The notes under the pieces are model-generated. The model was not told where the DNA came from and made no database searches. It saw only the letters and a list, made by a program, of their open reading frames with translations. This document shows, piece after piece, positions 13,008 to 25,915 of a stretch of 64,000 bases of DNA. The position numbers and the translations under genes were made by a program. This DNA comes from Apostichopus japonicus (taxonomy: Eukaryota > Echinodermata > Holothuroidea > Aspidochirotida > Stichopodidae): positions 16,141,111 to 16,205,110 of the forward strand of contig NC_092576.1 in the NCBI RefSeq assembly GCF_037975245.1, in the 5' to 3' direction. How positions within the stretch are numbered: position 1 is the first letter of the stretch; each line of letters opens with the position of its first letter.

Positions 13008-13158
13008 CAACAACCATTTCGCCCAACTGCCATTTCGCCCAACCAGCCTGGTCATTTCGCCCAACCAGCCTGGTCATTTCGCCCAACCAGCCTGGTCATT
13101 TCGCCCAACCAGCCTGGTCATTTCGCCCAACCAGTCTGGTCATTTCGCCCAACCTTGA
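13008..13158. repeat. 22-bp minisatellite (TTCGCCCAACCAGCCTGGTCA type)
   Basis: Copies beginning CATTTCGCCC start at 13031, 13053, 13075, 13097, 13119 and 13141, exactly 22 bp apart. They are preceded by the shorter, diverged ACTTCGCCCAACAAC and CATTTCGCCCAACTGC. Sequences of this style occur as subterminal repeats of non-autonomous DNA elements, but no inverted partner (GGGCGAAATG) was found nearby. Confidence 0.9.
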
Positions 13159-13180
13159 TTAAATATGATATTTCAAAAGG

Positions 13181-13525
13181 AAACGTTCGGGAATTGTTAA
13201 CGTTACAGGATACGAACCGAATATTAAGGAAACTTGAGGATTGATCAGTGTTTTAGGGGTTAGGTTTGATATAGTAAACGTTCGGGAATTGTTAACGTTA
13301 CGGGATACGAACCGAGTATTAAGGAAACTTGAAGTCGTGGTTAAATTGATTACATATGTGATCACAAATGTGGTTATATTGATAAAGTGGCTACATTGAT
13401 TAAATATAGTAACTCAATATTACGGACGGTTTTATGTATATTTTTTTCAATTTAATAAGGAAACGTTCGGGAATTGTTAGTCAGTAGGATGGATCAGTGT
13501 TTTAGGGGTTAGGCTTGATAGGTTT
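13181..13525. repeat. Diverged direct repeats containing aaacgttcgggaattgtta
   Basis: Two copies of about 65 bp start at 13181 and 13276 (95 bp apart), and a partial third starts at 13461. Each is associated with gatcagtgttttaggggtta or a variant. They lie immediately after the 22-bp minisatellite and may belong to the same element. Confidence 0.8.
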
Positions 13526-16500
13526 TTATGAAGACCGATAACCGGTAACCTTCGATGGGTCTTAAAACATTGATGTAAACCGCAATACCGTTAAGCAATA
13601 ATATTGCCAGCCGTTCATTGAGATGTAAGTGTCCAACAACTATAACATCATCACTAGGACGTCCCAAAGTCCTCTCCGTCTTAACAGCACGCCGCACTGC
13701 ATTTTATAACCCCGAGAGGGATTGCTTTCCCTCTTTCTCACCCCAACCCTCCCGATCAACCTACACCTCTGACACCATTCATTTAACGTCGCTTCGTCAG
13801 CAGAGCAGATGAATCCCCACACACATCACCACAACCAGTGGAAAGATTATGCTGTGTGCTTCCATGCATGGTAAGTCACTGTGTTCATTTGTATCAGAGA
13901 TGAAGATTTCGCTTCATATATCGGTGGAGAGCACACGCCGATGAAATTACAAAACAGTGATCAATGACTTGCATGTGTTACCCCGTTAAGAATGATTTAC
14001 ACATCGTTCTACCACCAACCCAAATATGTCTCAGTAAAGCTTTCACCTCCTCTATACACTGAGCAGCCAATAATTAGGAAACCTGGACCACGCCATGAAA
14101 CAGTTCCTGCGCGCATCGCCTAAAATATCAGTAGTGAAAGATGTGTATTTGGAGCTTCTTAATACACATTTCATACAGTGCGTACTGTGTATAAAGTAAT
14201 AAATAAAATAACCAATGGGTTCTAAATAGGGGTATATAGTCTACGACAGAGTCAGAGAAGCAGTGGTGGATAATACAAGTAATCTTATTTCAATAAAGTG
14301 TCAACTTTTCTTGACACAGTGCAAATCAAAGCGATACAAAATGACTGAGCAATTGGGAATTTTGGGTAATTGGTTTTCGCCCTCGTAAAACTCGGAATAT
14401 AAAGCATAATTCATGACAAATAAAACTATAAATGAAAATGACTGTCAAAAATGTGGTGGATGCATGTCGACCCGCTTAACGTATATTAAATAGTTTTACC
14501 TACTACCCATACCTAAAACTCATTGATTGTAACAATCGTCAGAATCTATTAGCTTCCGCACTGCTGTATTACATACCACTGAAACTTGTTTAAGTCTCAT
14601 CTATCAAAACGGCTGGACTACTTAGCTCATCAGAAGCAACCCAAAATTCAACGAACAAAATTCAGTATAAAAATAACGTTTTTTCAAGGGCAAATGGTGT
14701 CGGATATCATCCATGAAGGGGGTGGGGCGGGGGAAGGTGATCCTTATTTTTATGAGAATGTTCTTTGGTTGAGTAATTATAATTTCGAAAACAATTATGG
14801 ACTTACATTAACAGAAGACTGAACTGATGTAACGAAACCACATAAATTTAACCGCATGATAATTGTCTTTTAAAACAGAGATAAAGAAACATTAGTAGCA
14901 TTAACAACCACACAACAACGGTGCAACGTACATAATATCGTCACGCAACATTAGTTTCTCAAACAACAGTGATCGTGACAACGAAATTATTTCAAGGACG
15001 AAATTGGGGGTCCATGAATGTGTTCGTAAAAATGTATCATTTTATATTGCAAAAGTTGCAAAAGTAGGAGGAGGGTGAAGGGCAGAGGGGAAGTGAATAG
15101 CAGTCAGTAGTGTTAAAATATTATCACGATAGATGTGCTACCATATAGTATTACTCTCCTTTTTACATCTTCTGTCTATTTTCCCCTTGAAATGTGATAC
15201 ATTCGCAAAGTTGGTTTGGTCTGAATATACAAATTCATCAAAGTGCAACGTTATTTGTTCCTTCTTCTTCTAAGCATATGCAATTCCTCTGGGAATTCAT
15301 GATTTTAATATGCATTAAGAAAAACAAAAGACAACTTCAACACAGTTGTCATGATTACATCATTCACACTGCTGTTGCCAGATGCATTCACAAATATTAT
15401 CCCCAAATTGAAAATATTCATATCTTCGCGATATCATATTTTTTAAGTATACCTGCCCGTGTTTGGCAAAAATATGTTGACGGTTATTGATCATCAGTCA
15501 TGCCTAGAATAAACGGTGCAGCGATGTCATATAGGTCTTATCTAGTTCCGCGAAAGTGGACGACTTGCAGTCTTTGAAAATATTTGAGAAAGCCATTGGG
15601 GAATCTCGAACACTTCTGGGCAAAGTACCAGTGCATTCCGTGTTTCAAATATAATGTGACATATTATAACTAACAAGTGGTTCTTTAACCACTCCTGTAA
15701 CGAGCACAGTTTACCTTACAAAATGTTTCCTTGCGTTTGTTTGACAACTTTTACACATGCACGTCTAGTAATCAACCAATCAGAAGGCTTCTTTGAGATA
15801 AATTTAATCACGTCTGCTAAACCAAATTTGAGCTTTGAGCCGCTTTAAAATTGTATCCAATCTCCGAAATTAAATATATACAGGACTTACAAATTAGATT
15901 TTTTTCGTAATTAATTGGAGACTATATCTCTTTCAACATATTTTCACAACCAGTACAAAGATTGAGAACGTTAGAACTTAAAAAAAGGATCGATCATGCG
16001 CATTAGGAACAGGAGCCGTATCTACGGCTCTGTTTGTACCCAGAACTTAGACACACCCTATTAGGAACGGTATGACAGCGCCCACTGACAAAACGGTGAA
16101 GATCCATGTTTGCAGAAATTAATGCGTTATAACAATCAAATGCTAATGGGTTATCACAGCTAAATCAACATATGCATTAATGTGCATGCATTATCTCCTT
16201 TTTTTCTCCCTCTTTTCTACTACCTTTTCTACGGGTTTTTAAGGAAGGTTTGATTTAGTTTGCCCTTTAAAACCTTTTGAAATAATTGTAAATCTATCAC
16301 TTAACTTTCAATGTGATAGGTTATAAAGTGCTCCGTTTACATGTGCTGTCCACTCGGTGAGTATAAATATAAACTGAACCCTCGTCCAGTTCAACAGTGT
16401 CAACAAGGGTAGTGTAATTTTGTTTAAAGCTTGACCAAGGATAACTCAATTACAATCTTAAGTAAGTAAATAGCCTGGAAAAAGACCTCACAAGTATTGA

Positions 16501-18535
16501 CGTCACTCAACTATACAGTATCAATTAGTGACAAATATCACGTTTATCAAAATATCACTAGGTAACATTGAATATATCAAGGAAATGAAATGCAGAATAA
16601 CAAAATAAACCCTAAAATCAGGAATTTTTAAAAGGATGGAAAAGCACAGGAGACAAAAATGATCAACGGGTATAGATGGCACATGCACAAAAAATCGGAA
16701 ATGAATATCATGTTCTGAATTAATTACCGTACTGGTTGTTATTTGTGTTGTCTATGGCATTTTTCGTCTTCCGCTTCGAGGGGTTGGGTGTAGGACTCCC
16801 TGATTAAAGGTTACAGTCAATTTTGATATGCCGAAAAACGTTAAACATGTCCCTGCTCCCATTGTGCGTATGAGTGAGAGGATATAATTCTGTCTACAAG
16901 ACCGATGAGTGGCTATATGCGAAATACTGTAAAGTCAAGTCAATTTTTTTCATGTTATTTACCATTGATTCAAATTTACTTTCTGTTATGTTTGTTTTCA
17001 TTTATTTATGTTTTGTATATTTTCTTGTAGCAAATCAGTAGCCTGTCAGCGGACACAGCTGAATTAAATAATGAGAACTGTAAGATATATGCTATAGGTA
17101 TAGTGCCCATATTGAGGGGAAAAAACAAAGATGTTGTGTCATTGAAGTAGGCGTGACATGACAGAAATCAGGTATAAGTATGCAAGTTATCGATCTAAAG
17201 TCGTTAGTTTTAAATCCATAGAAAGGACCAAGCAGCATATTGCTCTGTTATGATTGTATAAAGTGTAGTTTCTGAAGGAATTTCTTAGAAGAATACTTTC
17301 CCTTTTAGCGTTCCTTCCATTTCATGGCGGTTAGTTCTTGGCATCAACGTAATCTCTAATCCTCCATGACTTGAACGGAATACAAAGAATGTTTCTATAG
17401 TTTACAAGTTCTCATTGGTTTTCATTCCTTTTGACACTTCCAACACTTACAATAATTTGTAAAATGTCCATTTTTATCAAGATTAAAATTGTTGCATGAA
17501 TAAGGGTCAGGTGATAAAGTTAAAGATAGCTGGGGGGGGGGGGCGGGGTCTCTGTTGGCCCTTAGTCTAATTACATATACAACATTTTTGTTAAATATTG
17601 TAAAAAAGAGTTCTGGATGAAAGACAAATGATAGACAAAATAAGAGTTCAGGATGAATTATGTCAATTATTTCGAACCCACACTCTATGAGAGGTGACGC
17701 GAATACCTCTTTTCAAATCAATAGGAGGAGGAAACTTAATTTTAATAACTTATACTTTATAGAGATTTTAGCTGCTGATAGAGTCGAACATGTCACTGCT
17801 GTATGGGTTGAAAACAGTCATTGAAGGGGGCATATACACGCAAATGCCGTAGTTTCAGAGGACCAATAAACACATCAAGTCACTGCAGACTAAACAAAGT
17901 CTTGTAGTTGACGAATTCCCGATCCCCGTGTTTCCCAAATCTACTTGCATAAACTCAAAGGCCTATGAATCCTGTTTCAGGTTAGAATTACTGTGTTATT
18001 TCCAGCCCATCATATCCTTAAATAAGATTAGTCACATGAAGTTAACGTGTTTGACTTAATAAGTATTGTCCTTTCCTCATTCAAAAAGGTCTTGAAATGT
18101 GAATAGGTATTGTTTGTTGAAATTTTAGACTTAATCCCAGTTCATGATCGTCTGCATCGAATATAGTTGTAAAGGGAAACAACTTACAGCTAGAAATCTC
18201 CTGTGAGCACAATCTTAAGCAATCTTTTGTGCATAAGAAGATTTCACGGAATCCGTTTTTCTTTACTGCCTGCTTCCAAGTCATCGATAGTATCGGGCAT
18301 AAGCCAACTGTACATTTACGTCTTGAGAGGAAACGAAATTCTTACTGCTTTGCTGCAGTGTATACAAGGACATTGAAACGTGAGCTTGTTGTTAACAAAT
18401 ATGTTCAGATCCGTTTTTCTAATGGGAGTAGAACAGGATGAATAGAGATTTCGTTGAAGGCAGTTTCATTCACTGCTACCAATAGATTGTAGCCTACAAA
18501 CAATACCAAATTAAGCTCGTAGAAGGTTAACTCGT
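13526..18535. other. No recognisable gene
   Basis: No coding exon recognised. A TATAAATA at 16372-16379, with pyrimidine/CA initiator-like sequence about 25-30 bp downstream, is a possible core promoter, but no plausible first exon follows. Confidence 0.4.
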
Positions 18536-18614
18536 CTAATGGCTCAGTTGGTAGAGCAGTGGACTGGAAACCCTGATGAACCGAGTTCGACTCCATCAAT
18601 GGTTGGTTAAACAC
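18536..18614 (+). mobile_element. tRNA-like sequence (SINE head or tRNA pseudogene)
   Basis: tggctcagttggtagagcag (18540-18559) matches a Pol III A box, and agttcgactcc (18584-18594) matches a B box at tRNA spacing. The acceptor arms and the T stem do not pair properly, so an intact tRNA gene is unlikely. Confidence 0.5.
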
Positions 18615-18689
18615 GTTTAAATTTTCTTTTTCTATTTCAGTAGTCGACGCTGAAGTCTTGATATATTAATTCAACCATTTCAATTACTA

Positions 18690-19010
18690 GCTAATGTGGT
18701 GGCCGATGTGGTGAAGAGGGTGACGAAAGACTTATTCCTCGTCGGTCGTGTAAATCGTGGCTAGGGTTCAAGACAGGCCTCTGGCGATAATACCATTGGC
18801 TGTAGGTATGGTGCTTTTTGTGGCCTAGGATCCCGTGCCATGTCTCCCTTGTTGTCGCAAAAGAACCCGGGGGGATGCGCAGAAGGTCGGTCATATCGAC
18901 CAGAAGCGTACTAGGTGGCGTGCGTGAATCCTTGCCTTTGGCCAGAGGTGGTGACATCTCTGCGACCGGCATGCTTGCAGCCACCGTCCACTGAATACGA
19001 GGCCTGATGA
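18690..19010 (+). mobile_element. Second tRNA-like SINE candidate
   Basis: A GC-richer block starts gtggccgatgtggtgaagag (A-box-like). About 60 bp later comes gggttcaagac (18764-18774, B-box-like), and a non-tRNA body runs to about 19010. It lies about 75 bp after the tRNA-like sequence at 18536, so the two may be one compound insertion. I did not identify its termini or a target duplication. Confidence 0.4.
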
Positions 19011-21439
19011 GGCGCTATTCTCCTAAGAGTGAATCTACGGATGCTTTTAATTGCCATAAAATTATTTTGTATTAAAAACAAACCTGTTTCAAACTAGCGC
19101 CATCGAATTCATTTAAAGATCCTTTTTTGTCACTCTGAAGGTGGAATGGATTTCATTGTAATGGGTTATTTGTGGTAAGTCAAGCACACACAAACACATT
19201 AAAACAGTCATGAGGTTCACAGGGGTTTGCAGGAACTTTATTAAACTCATTGTTTGACATAAATTGAAATAAATGTGTTGGTAAAGATTTACACAACCTA
19301 CGCTAAAACATGCATTATAATCGTTGCAATATAAGAAACATACAAGCCAGCAAGACTATGAAATAAAATTGTAATATACATAGAATTCAAAATATATTTA
19401 ACTTTGTGAGAACACCAAAGTATACAATTGTCAATGTGGTCCCATTCCTAGCCGCAGTGTTGTAGCAAACTCTCATAGAGGATATTTAGTTTCGGAAACT
19501 GAGTGATTTTTAAGAACTTTGTTTGAGATTCACAAACAAAAATTACCCCGTATTATGTTTTGATAACTTCAGCAACAAAATTAGCTTTGATATGCCGTGG
19601 ACCGTTACTAAACACTGCTCTCGGTCTAGCTATGTTTGTATAGCACATTTACTTATTTTATGTTTGTTTTTTTGGAATGACCCTTGAAATATTTTTGGTT
19701 CATCTTTAAAGTGACTAGACTTTTAGTTTATTACACAGCCCATCACACTAGTTCATCGGTTGCATTACAAAACTCAATGGGAGATATTAAGATTATTATG
19801 GTCTCAAATGACATGTTTATAATTTATTACAAATTTATTAAGGACAAATGATGTCGATTGCCATCCAAGGGTGCTCTGTTGCCCATATGAATATTAACCT
19901 AAAAAACAACCGTATATTAACTATAAGCACTGCAGTGAGAAGCCGACGTCACCATCAAGTTAGCGTTAACGAATATTCCAGAAATAAAGTACATTTAACG
20001 ATACATATCTTGAAAATACTAGAGAACATTATTGCATTAAAAGATGTCTGTTTTCTTTTATTATAACATCTTTAGACCAAATTTTTTCTCTTATTCATTA
20101 TTTAATTATTTAAGTAAGTTATCAAGTTACAGCAAAATCTACCTGTCGAACATTGTCCCATGATTGATTACCGGGGGTATTTTTTTAAGAAAAGTCAGGA
20201 AAGAATCTGGGCACGAAAACCAAACTACCGAACGTCTGATCCGCTCTCAACCCCAGTCCCTTGCATCGATACTGTGACTGTGTATAATCATTCCCCTTAA
20301 AAGGAAACATATACTACACATGATCTTTGGGGATGTCTTCAACTCTTCGGTCTATATGTTCGTTGTACATGTCTTGGGATAAAACTAGTTTGATCTCGGA
20401 TGAATGTTATCTGATTCCTTGTTCTTTATTCTATTTGTTTTACTAGTCAATGGACTACATTCTGATGAACAATGAAAAGATGAAGAAAACTGCCGTTAAT
20501 GAAATACCAATTAGCCCCGGTTATGTCCAACACGTAACACACTGATGGATTTTACGAACCACATCTTCCTTATTGGAAACAAGGGTATAACAATAGAGAG
20601 AGATTAATGCCATTCAAGTGTTGCAGTTTGCTTTCATATTACTTAAACCTGTACAAAAGGATGTTTACGCTATGTGAGCAGTCCAAAATTTACAGTGGAC
20701 GTTTAGCGTTTTAACCGGCTTCCGGCAACACGTATCAACCATTCAATTGATGACTATATATCGACGAAAAGACATTAAGCACAAGGACATTAATATCCTA
20801 CATGTGAGGCTCGTTTGAATCCATTATTATTATTTGCTGTAAAAAAAACCTTGCAAGCAGTTTCTTTCCAGCAATCTGGGAAATCAAACTCGATAGCTTC
20901 GAGGAAATTTAAGGTCCCTGAAAAAACACCGTGTAATGGTATCTCCTCGGTAGGACCAGGGATGATAATATAAGATAATTCCTTTTATGGGTTCCAAATG
21001 AGAAAAATAGAAGACTATAAATAAATTCGACCTCGACCTCGTTTATAGTTCATCTATCTATAACCGCTTCGAAATGTACAGCATGGTTAGTTAGGTAACG
21101 AAATTATGTCATTTATAAACCAAGGTATTAAACTGATTTTCTTATTATAAAAGTTTGTTTATTTACAATGATATCGCCTTTGACAGAAAGTGAAATAATC
21201 TGGAAACAAATTATATCAGATAGTTCAATTTCACGGGGTACTGTGAAACGGGGGACAGTGAAACGTCAAGCAGATTGAAACGAGATGGTAATATTAACAA
21301 AGCTGTACCCATTCAAACAGTACAACAAACCCCATTAAATTCGTTATACACAAATGATTTGTGTGCATGTGCTTGAACCGACACATCAATGAGGGACCTG
21401 TGTTTGAACACACACCTAGAAGTTCGGGGGGGGGGCAAT
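19011..21439. other. No recognisable gene
   Basis: AT-rich sequence with no coding or structural feature that I can support. Confidence 0.45.
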
Positions 21440-21905
21440 TTTTTTAATTGGGGACATCTAGGTGTCCTGTAATTGAGTTATGTATTCAAACAGTGTGTTC
21501 TGTGATATCTGAAACACAAAATAAGTTTCAAGTTCAAGTTTCAGGTTTAGAGTCTTGTTTCAGGGCCAAGGCCTTCTCACACGACTTTACAACTTATCCC
21601 TGGTCATTGGTAACTTGTCGAACCTACACACCAAAGTGTGCACAATCCAATCAATCTCTCCTGGGGCACCACAGTGCACCACCACCACGTGTCCCCCGGG
21701 GGACTTCCCATAGGGTGCAGCCACAAACAGGCGCAAACAACTATATTTACAAGTTACCTCGCAAGTCCCCATTAATACACCTGGGTGAAGAGAGGCAATG
21801 GAGATAAAGCGCCTTGCCCAAGGACACAACGTAATGATCTGGCCAGGGCTCGAACCTGTAATCCTTGGATCACTAGTCCACTGCCTTAACCAACGCCCTC
21901 ACAAA
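21440..21905 (-). mobile_element. tRNA-derived SINE on the minus strand
   Basis: Read on the minus strand from about 21905, tggttaaggcagtgg (21878-21892) is a Pol III A box and ggttcgagccc (21846-21856) a B box. They are followed by the phrase tgtgtccttgggcaaggcgc, which I recall from tRNA-derived SINEs of fishes and invertebrates. A higher-GC body continues to roughly 21440. The 3' end and target duplication are not resolved. The open frames across it are shadows. Confidence 0.55.
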
Positions 21906-22835
21906 TACACTAAAATTAGTGTATAACAGGATAGAATAGCGCCCTCTTAAAATGTTGCAGTTGAGGTTGTATGTTCAGATTACTGGTAATTTGTAGGCTA
22001 AAGTTTTAGGGGTTGACGAAGGGTGCGGTTAGCTGTGGCGTGCCTTCGACCTGGCCTTCAAACTACAAAAATGGGCAGGTGAAGGTTCAGTTTTATTTGA
22101 TCATCTTTTTAGTATCTATCCAATTGCATGAAACTTTGGCCATTGTGTATCCCGACTGAACTGCAATTACTGCACTGTCCAGTACAGGCTATGCTAGATA
22201 TTGAGGATTGAAGGCCCGATTAAGTTAACAAGACTCTACCGATACCCACCAGTCTAGCTATACGTATTTTAGTGTAATGTTCTGCACTGGATTAAGCCAT
22301 CAAAAGCAACATTTCATCCTTCCATGACGCCAAATGTGCTCCCACTCTTCTTGGTGATGACTTTTCCCCTGATACCAGACGTCAATGCTATATCATATCC
22401 AGCTTGAACCATATTGCACTTTCCTCATCCCCACATGACCCATTTTATCCAACCCATTTTAGAAACAGATTGGTGAGGCACCACTGAACTTTGTCAAGCA
22501 TTTGATACAAGAGAACATGGGGTGATTTAAGCACTCCTCTGTGCTTCAAATGTATCCTTAGAATATGGTATATGGGGCTTGAAGTTTACATAACTAGATG
22601 AGCATACGATGAAGCAATATTGGTATATGATAATACATGTACATTTATGAATGGAATGATATAGAATGCACCATCATATCACACTCATTTAACTATTCAT
22701 ATTATAAAGTGACAAATGTTATATAGTAACAAATGTTATATCCATAATATCACATTTGTAGATATATCCATGAATTGAGTGCCGATATAGTCATAATATC
22801 ACAATCTGAAATACAACATATAAATTCAAGAAGGA

Positions 22836-22901
22836 ATGGCGGATATTGATAACGAAGACATTTTGGAAGTAAAAAACAGAATTTTAGTTTTAAAATATTA
22901 A
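22836..22901 (+). CDS. 21-codon ATG frame, doubtful
   Basis: AAGGAATGG is a good Kozak context. The frame reads MADIDNEDILEVKNRILVL... and ends TAA, with a possible donor (GAA|GTAAAA) within it. The acidic start looks like a protein N-terminus, but there is no other support. Confidence 0.12.
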   Translation: MADIDNEDILEVKNRILVLKY

Positions 22902-24069
22902 AGTCTAATTGGAAAGGAATGATTTGTGTACTAATTTGTCAGTATTGTTTTCAAATACTCAGCTTTAAAATACAAATTTCCAAAATGCTCCATTCATGCT
23001 AATTATTTACAAGTACTTTAGAATGTGACCGTTGTTGTGCCCCACAAAAGTATCAGACTATTCTTGTACTTCATAAGATTGACTTTCAATGTTGTTTAAG
23101 TATGAAGTTTAATATTGTATTTCTACGTTACACCTGCCCTCACCCAACCACCTGCCCTCCCCAACCCGAATCCCATGTACTCAGACATACATAGCCTAAA
23201 AAGCACCATCCATAGATGCACATATACATACACAGGTCAACATTATTGCCTTAGTATTGGCTGTGTCATTACCAAGCAATCTAAAACAATTATTGGAGGA
23301 ACCATGAAACGATTCACGTGACGAGGAGTTAACAGGAACTTCCGCAATTATAACAATTATATATGTTTTAATTGCTCACTCTTTGTTTTATTTTGTTTTT
23401 GAGTAACACCAGGCGTATCCTACGAGTGGGAAGTTCCTCTTTTAAGTACTGTATCTATTTTACAAAATATTTGAGGGAATTATATTACTGAAGCCAACAA
23501 ACAACCCTTCATTCAGTGTTTAAAACGTATTTGTTAGTGTAAAGTTCCCACAGCCCTGTGTTTGTAGTTACGAGGCACTACAACAATGTTATACAGTGTG
23601 TTTTTCTTCTGCTCGTGTCTTAGAAAGTGGAAATCCTACCTAGGTCGCTGGTGGTAACTCACCTCAGCGGAGGGGTATATGGTAATGAAATATCATAGGA
23701 GTATCGGCCATGTGATGGGCAGATATTGGGCAATTCACAACAAACCGTTCCATAAAAAGAACTGCGGATGATGAATGCAAATATCGTTATGAGCTAAGGC
23801 CTACGTTAGAACCTAGCTATAGTTGTACTGTTGCATATTGACTGATATCCTGCTAGAGTAACTAACTTGGGTGGACATATATTACTGTAATAAGCTAAAC
23901 CATAATCGAGAATATGTTTTCCACATTCTTCACCATATTGATTTCACTCAGGAAGTTATTAAAAATGACCCTGGACGTGTCCACAAATGTGAATGAGTGA
24001 TTATTAACATTGCACGAAAAATTATTACGCATGCGCGTGGAAAACGATAATTATTACAACTCAAGTAGC

Positions 24070-24077
24070 TATTTATA
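24070..24077 (+). promoter_or_regulatory. TATA-like box upstream of a short ATG frame
   Basis: TATTTATA lies 55 bp upstream of the ATG at 24132. A start site about 30 bp downstream would fall in ccatcaatcatcgctc. Position is the only support. Confidence 0.2.
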
Positions 24078-24131
24078 CTATTTAGATGCATCTACCATCA
24101 ATCATCGCTCTGTTTATCTGCAAGGGTGACT

Positions 24132-24194
24132 ATGGCGCAAGCAAAAGAAAATCTCGAGTCGCGTGATTCCCTAGTGTTCACGCTACAAGCTTGA
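24132..24194 (+). CDS. 20-codon ATG frame, doubtful
   Basis: Reads MAQAKENLESRDSLVFTLQA then TGA, in a locally GC-richer patch with a TATA-like box upstream. It may be a short first exon or chance. Confidence 0.12.
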   Translation: MAQAKENLESRDSLVFTLQA

Positions 24195-25616
24195 TTGACT
24201 AGTTAGCTAGGATACACCCCAAGCGCGGAGAGTCCTATTAGCTTGCTACAGTGCAGGCATAAGCGAGGAGATCCCCTTGTATTTTCAAATACGAAGAACG
24301 CTTCAGAAAGCCTTGTTTATGGATGTATCCAGATATTATTTCGAAGCTGATTGCTTACAATGAAATCATATACATATTCATCCTCATCGAAAGTGAAATT
24401 TCATCGGAGGAAACAGAATAAAATGCTATAAAATTTGACTCAACTCACTTACTTTATATATGGGTTAAAATAGATATCTCTGCTCAAATATTACGTAATG
24501 CTGATGTCAATATTTCCATTTTAACTAATTTTTCTGTTGTGTTGTGTATATTTGTATAGAAAAGCACTGTTGATGAAGACTTTTAGGATGATACAGTAAA
24601 ACATGTCAATCGATCAAATGACCCGGATGCTCACCTGTATGAATTAACATGTAATTACCAGAAGATATCAGATCTAAAACTGTTCACGTGGTATATCTAT
24701 CATAGGACTGCGAACTATCTTATTTTGGGGGGCGTGTCTTCTTTGGGGGAAATGACTTGATATTTATACAAATATAGACCTAAATGTATGCACTTTGAGT
24801 TGTAACGAGTACATCACTATACCACCGCATTTCTCCTTTGAAGTTACTAAAAGCGATGGAGGGGGGGGGGGGTTGGAGTGTAAATGTACATTAACCATTC
24901 ACATGTAACTATTATCACAATTTTGTATGATACCTAATTTTATCCGAGCCATGTCCGTTACATTACTAAGCATTTAACCGTCCAAAGATGTAACTGTTTA
25001 GTCCTTTGCCATGAAACTGCCAGATCAAGAAGAAGAAACTTACGTTGTCTTCACGACCCCAGCTCCCTTCCTCCCCGGCACCTTATGAGCGCCTTATACT
25101 CTTATACTGTATAAGTGTTATGTTTGTAGAATAATTAATGTTATTCAATTGTAAATCAGTAAAATACAATAGTATATTCTATGTTGAATTTCTCTACGAC
25201 TATACCATATACTCGATCGTTATGGTGAAATATTGAAACATTATTATATAACTATATAATCGCCCCATCCCTCTACCCTCCCCACCTACCATCTCCCCTT
25301 CCCCACCACCCTCCAACTCGTGTACCATGGCCGATTGCATTAGGCATAAACAGTCTGAACTTAGATTTAAATTATGAAGACGTAGGCAATCCATGGAGTG
25401 GTAATAGCGCGTACTACAATGTAGTCACATGACTGTTAGGTTGTCATCACTGCGTCATATACGTATCGAGTGTTAGTGACCGTGTTAGGTGGATTTGGCG
25501 AAACACCATTTGAAACTTTGAACCTCATCGACCTCATGCATGGTCATTGATATTTGACCTCTGGCCGATGATGACATAATTCAATGAGGCTCTGCATCCA
25601 ATTCTTACATACACAG

Positions 25617-25915
25617 ATATTAGTCAAGAGCCGGGTCCCGGGGACAATGACGTCATCACACCACCTTTTTTGCACTCCTCATATTTCGTAAAGTACCGTA
25701 TATTATGAGGAAGAAAATGTACAATTTTTATTCCATCCTCTATATCTGCACCAAATTCCTACACACACACACACACACAGATGAATCGAATGCCAGGTCG
25801 GTTCCCAGAGACAATTAAATCACCACACAACCTTTCTTTGCACTCCTCATTGTTCGTATAGTACCGTGTATTATGAGGATAACAATATACAATTTTTTCA
25901 TCTCCTATATTTTCT
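25617..25915. repeat. Diverged tandem duplication, about 166 bp, with (CA)n
   Basis: The stretch from gccgggtcccggggacaatg through gcactcctcat and accgtatattatgagga is repeated about 166 bp later in diverged form. A (CA) microsatellite at about 25760-25779 separates the copies. Confidence 0.75.

Larger units (their letters stand above)
21906..25616. other. No firm gene; two very short ATG frames
   Basis: Contains the short frames at 22836 and 24132, listed separately. The remainder shows no recognisable domain. Confidence 0.4.

Noticed and set aside
18536-18614. Intact tRNA gene
   Set aside because: A and B boxes are good, but the acceptor, anticodon and T stems have mismatches, and the 3' end does not pair with the 5' end.
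22312-22495. Open stretch reading ...DDFSPDTRRQCYIISSL...
   Set aside because: About 60 codons between stops, no ATG or splice support, and I could not tie it to a transposase or RT family.
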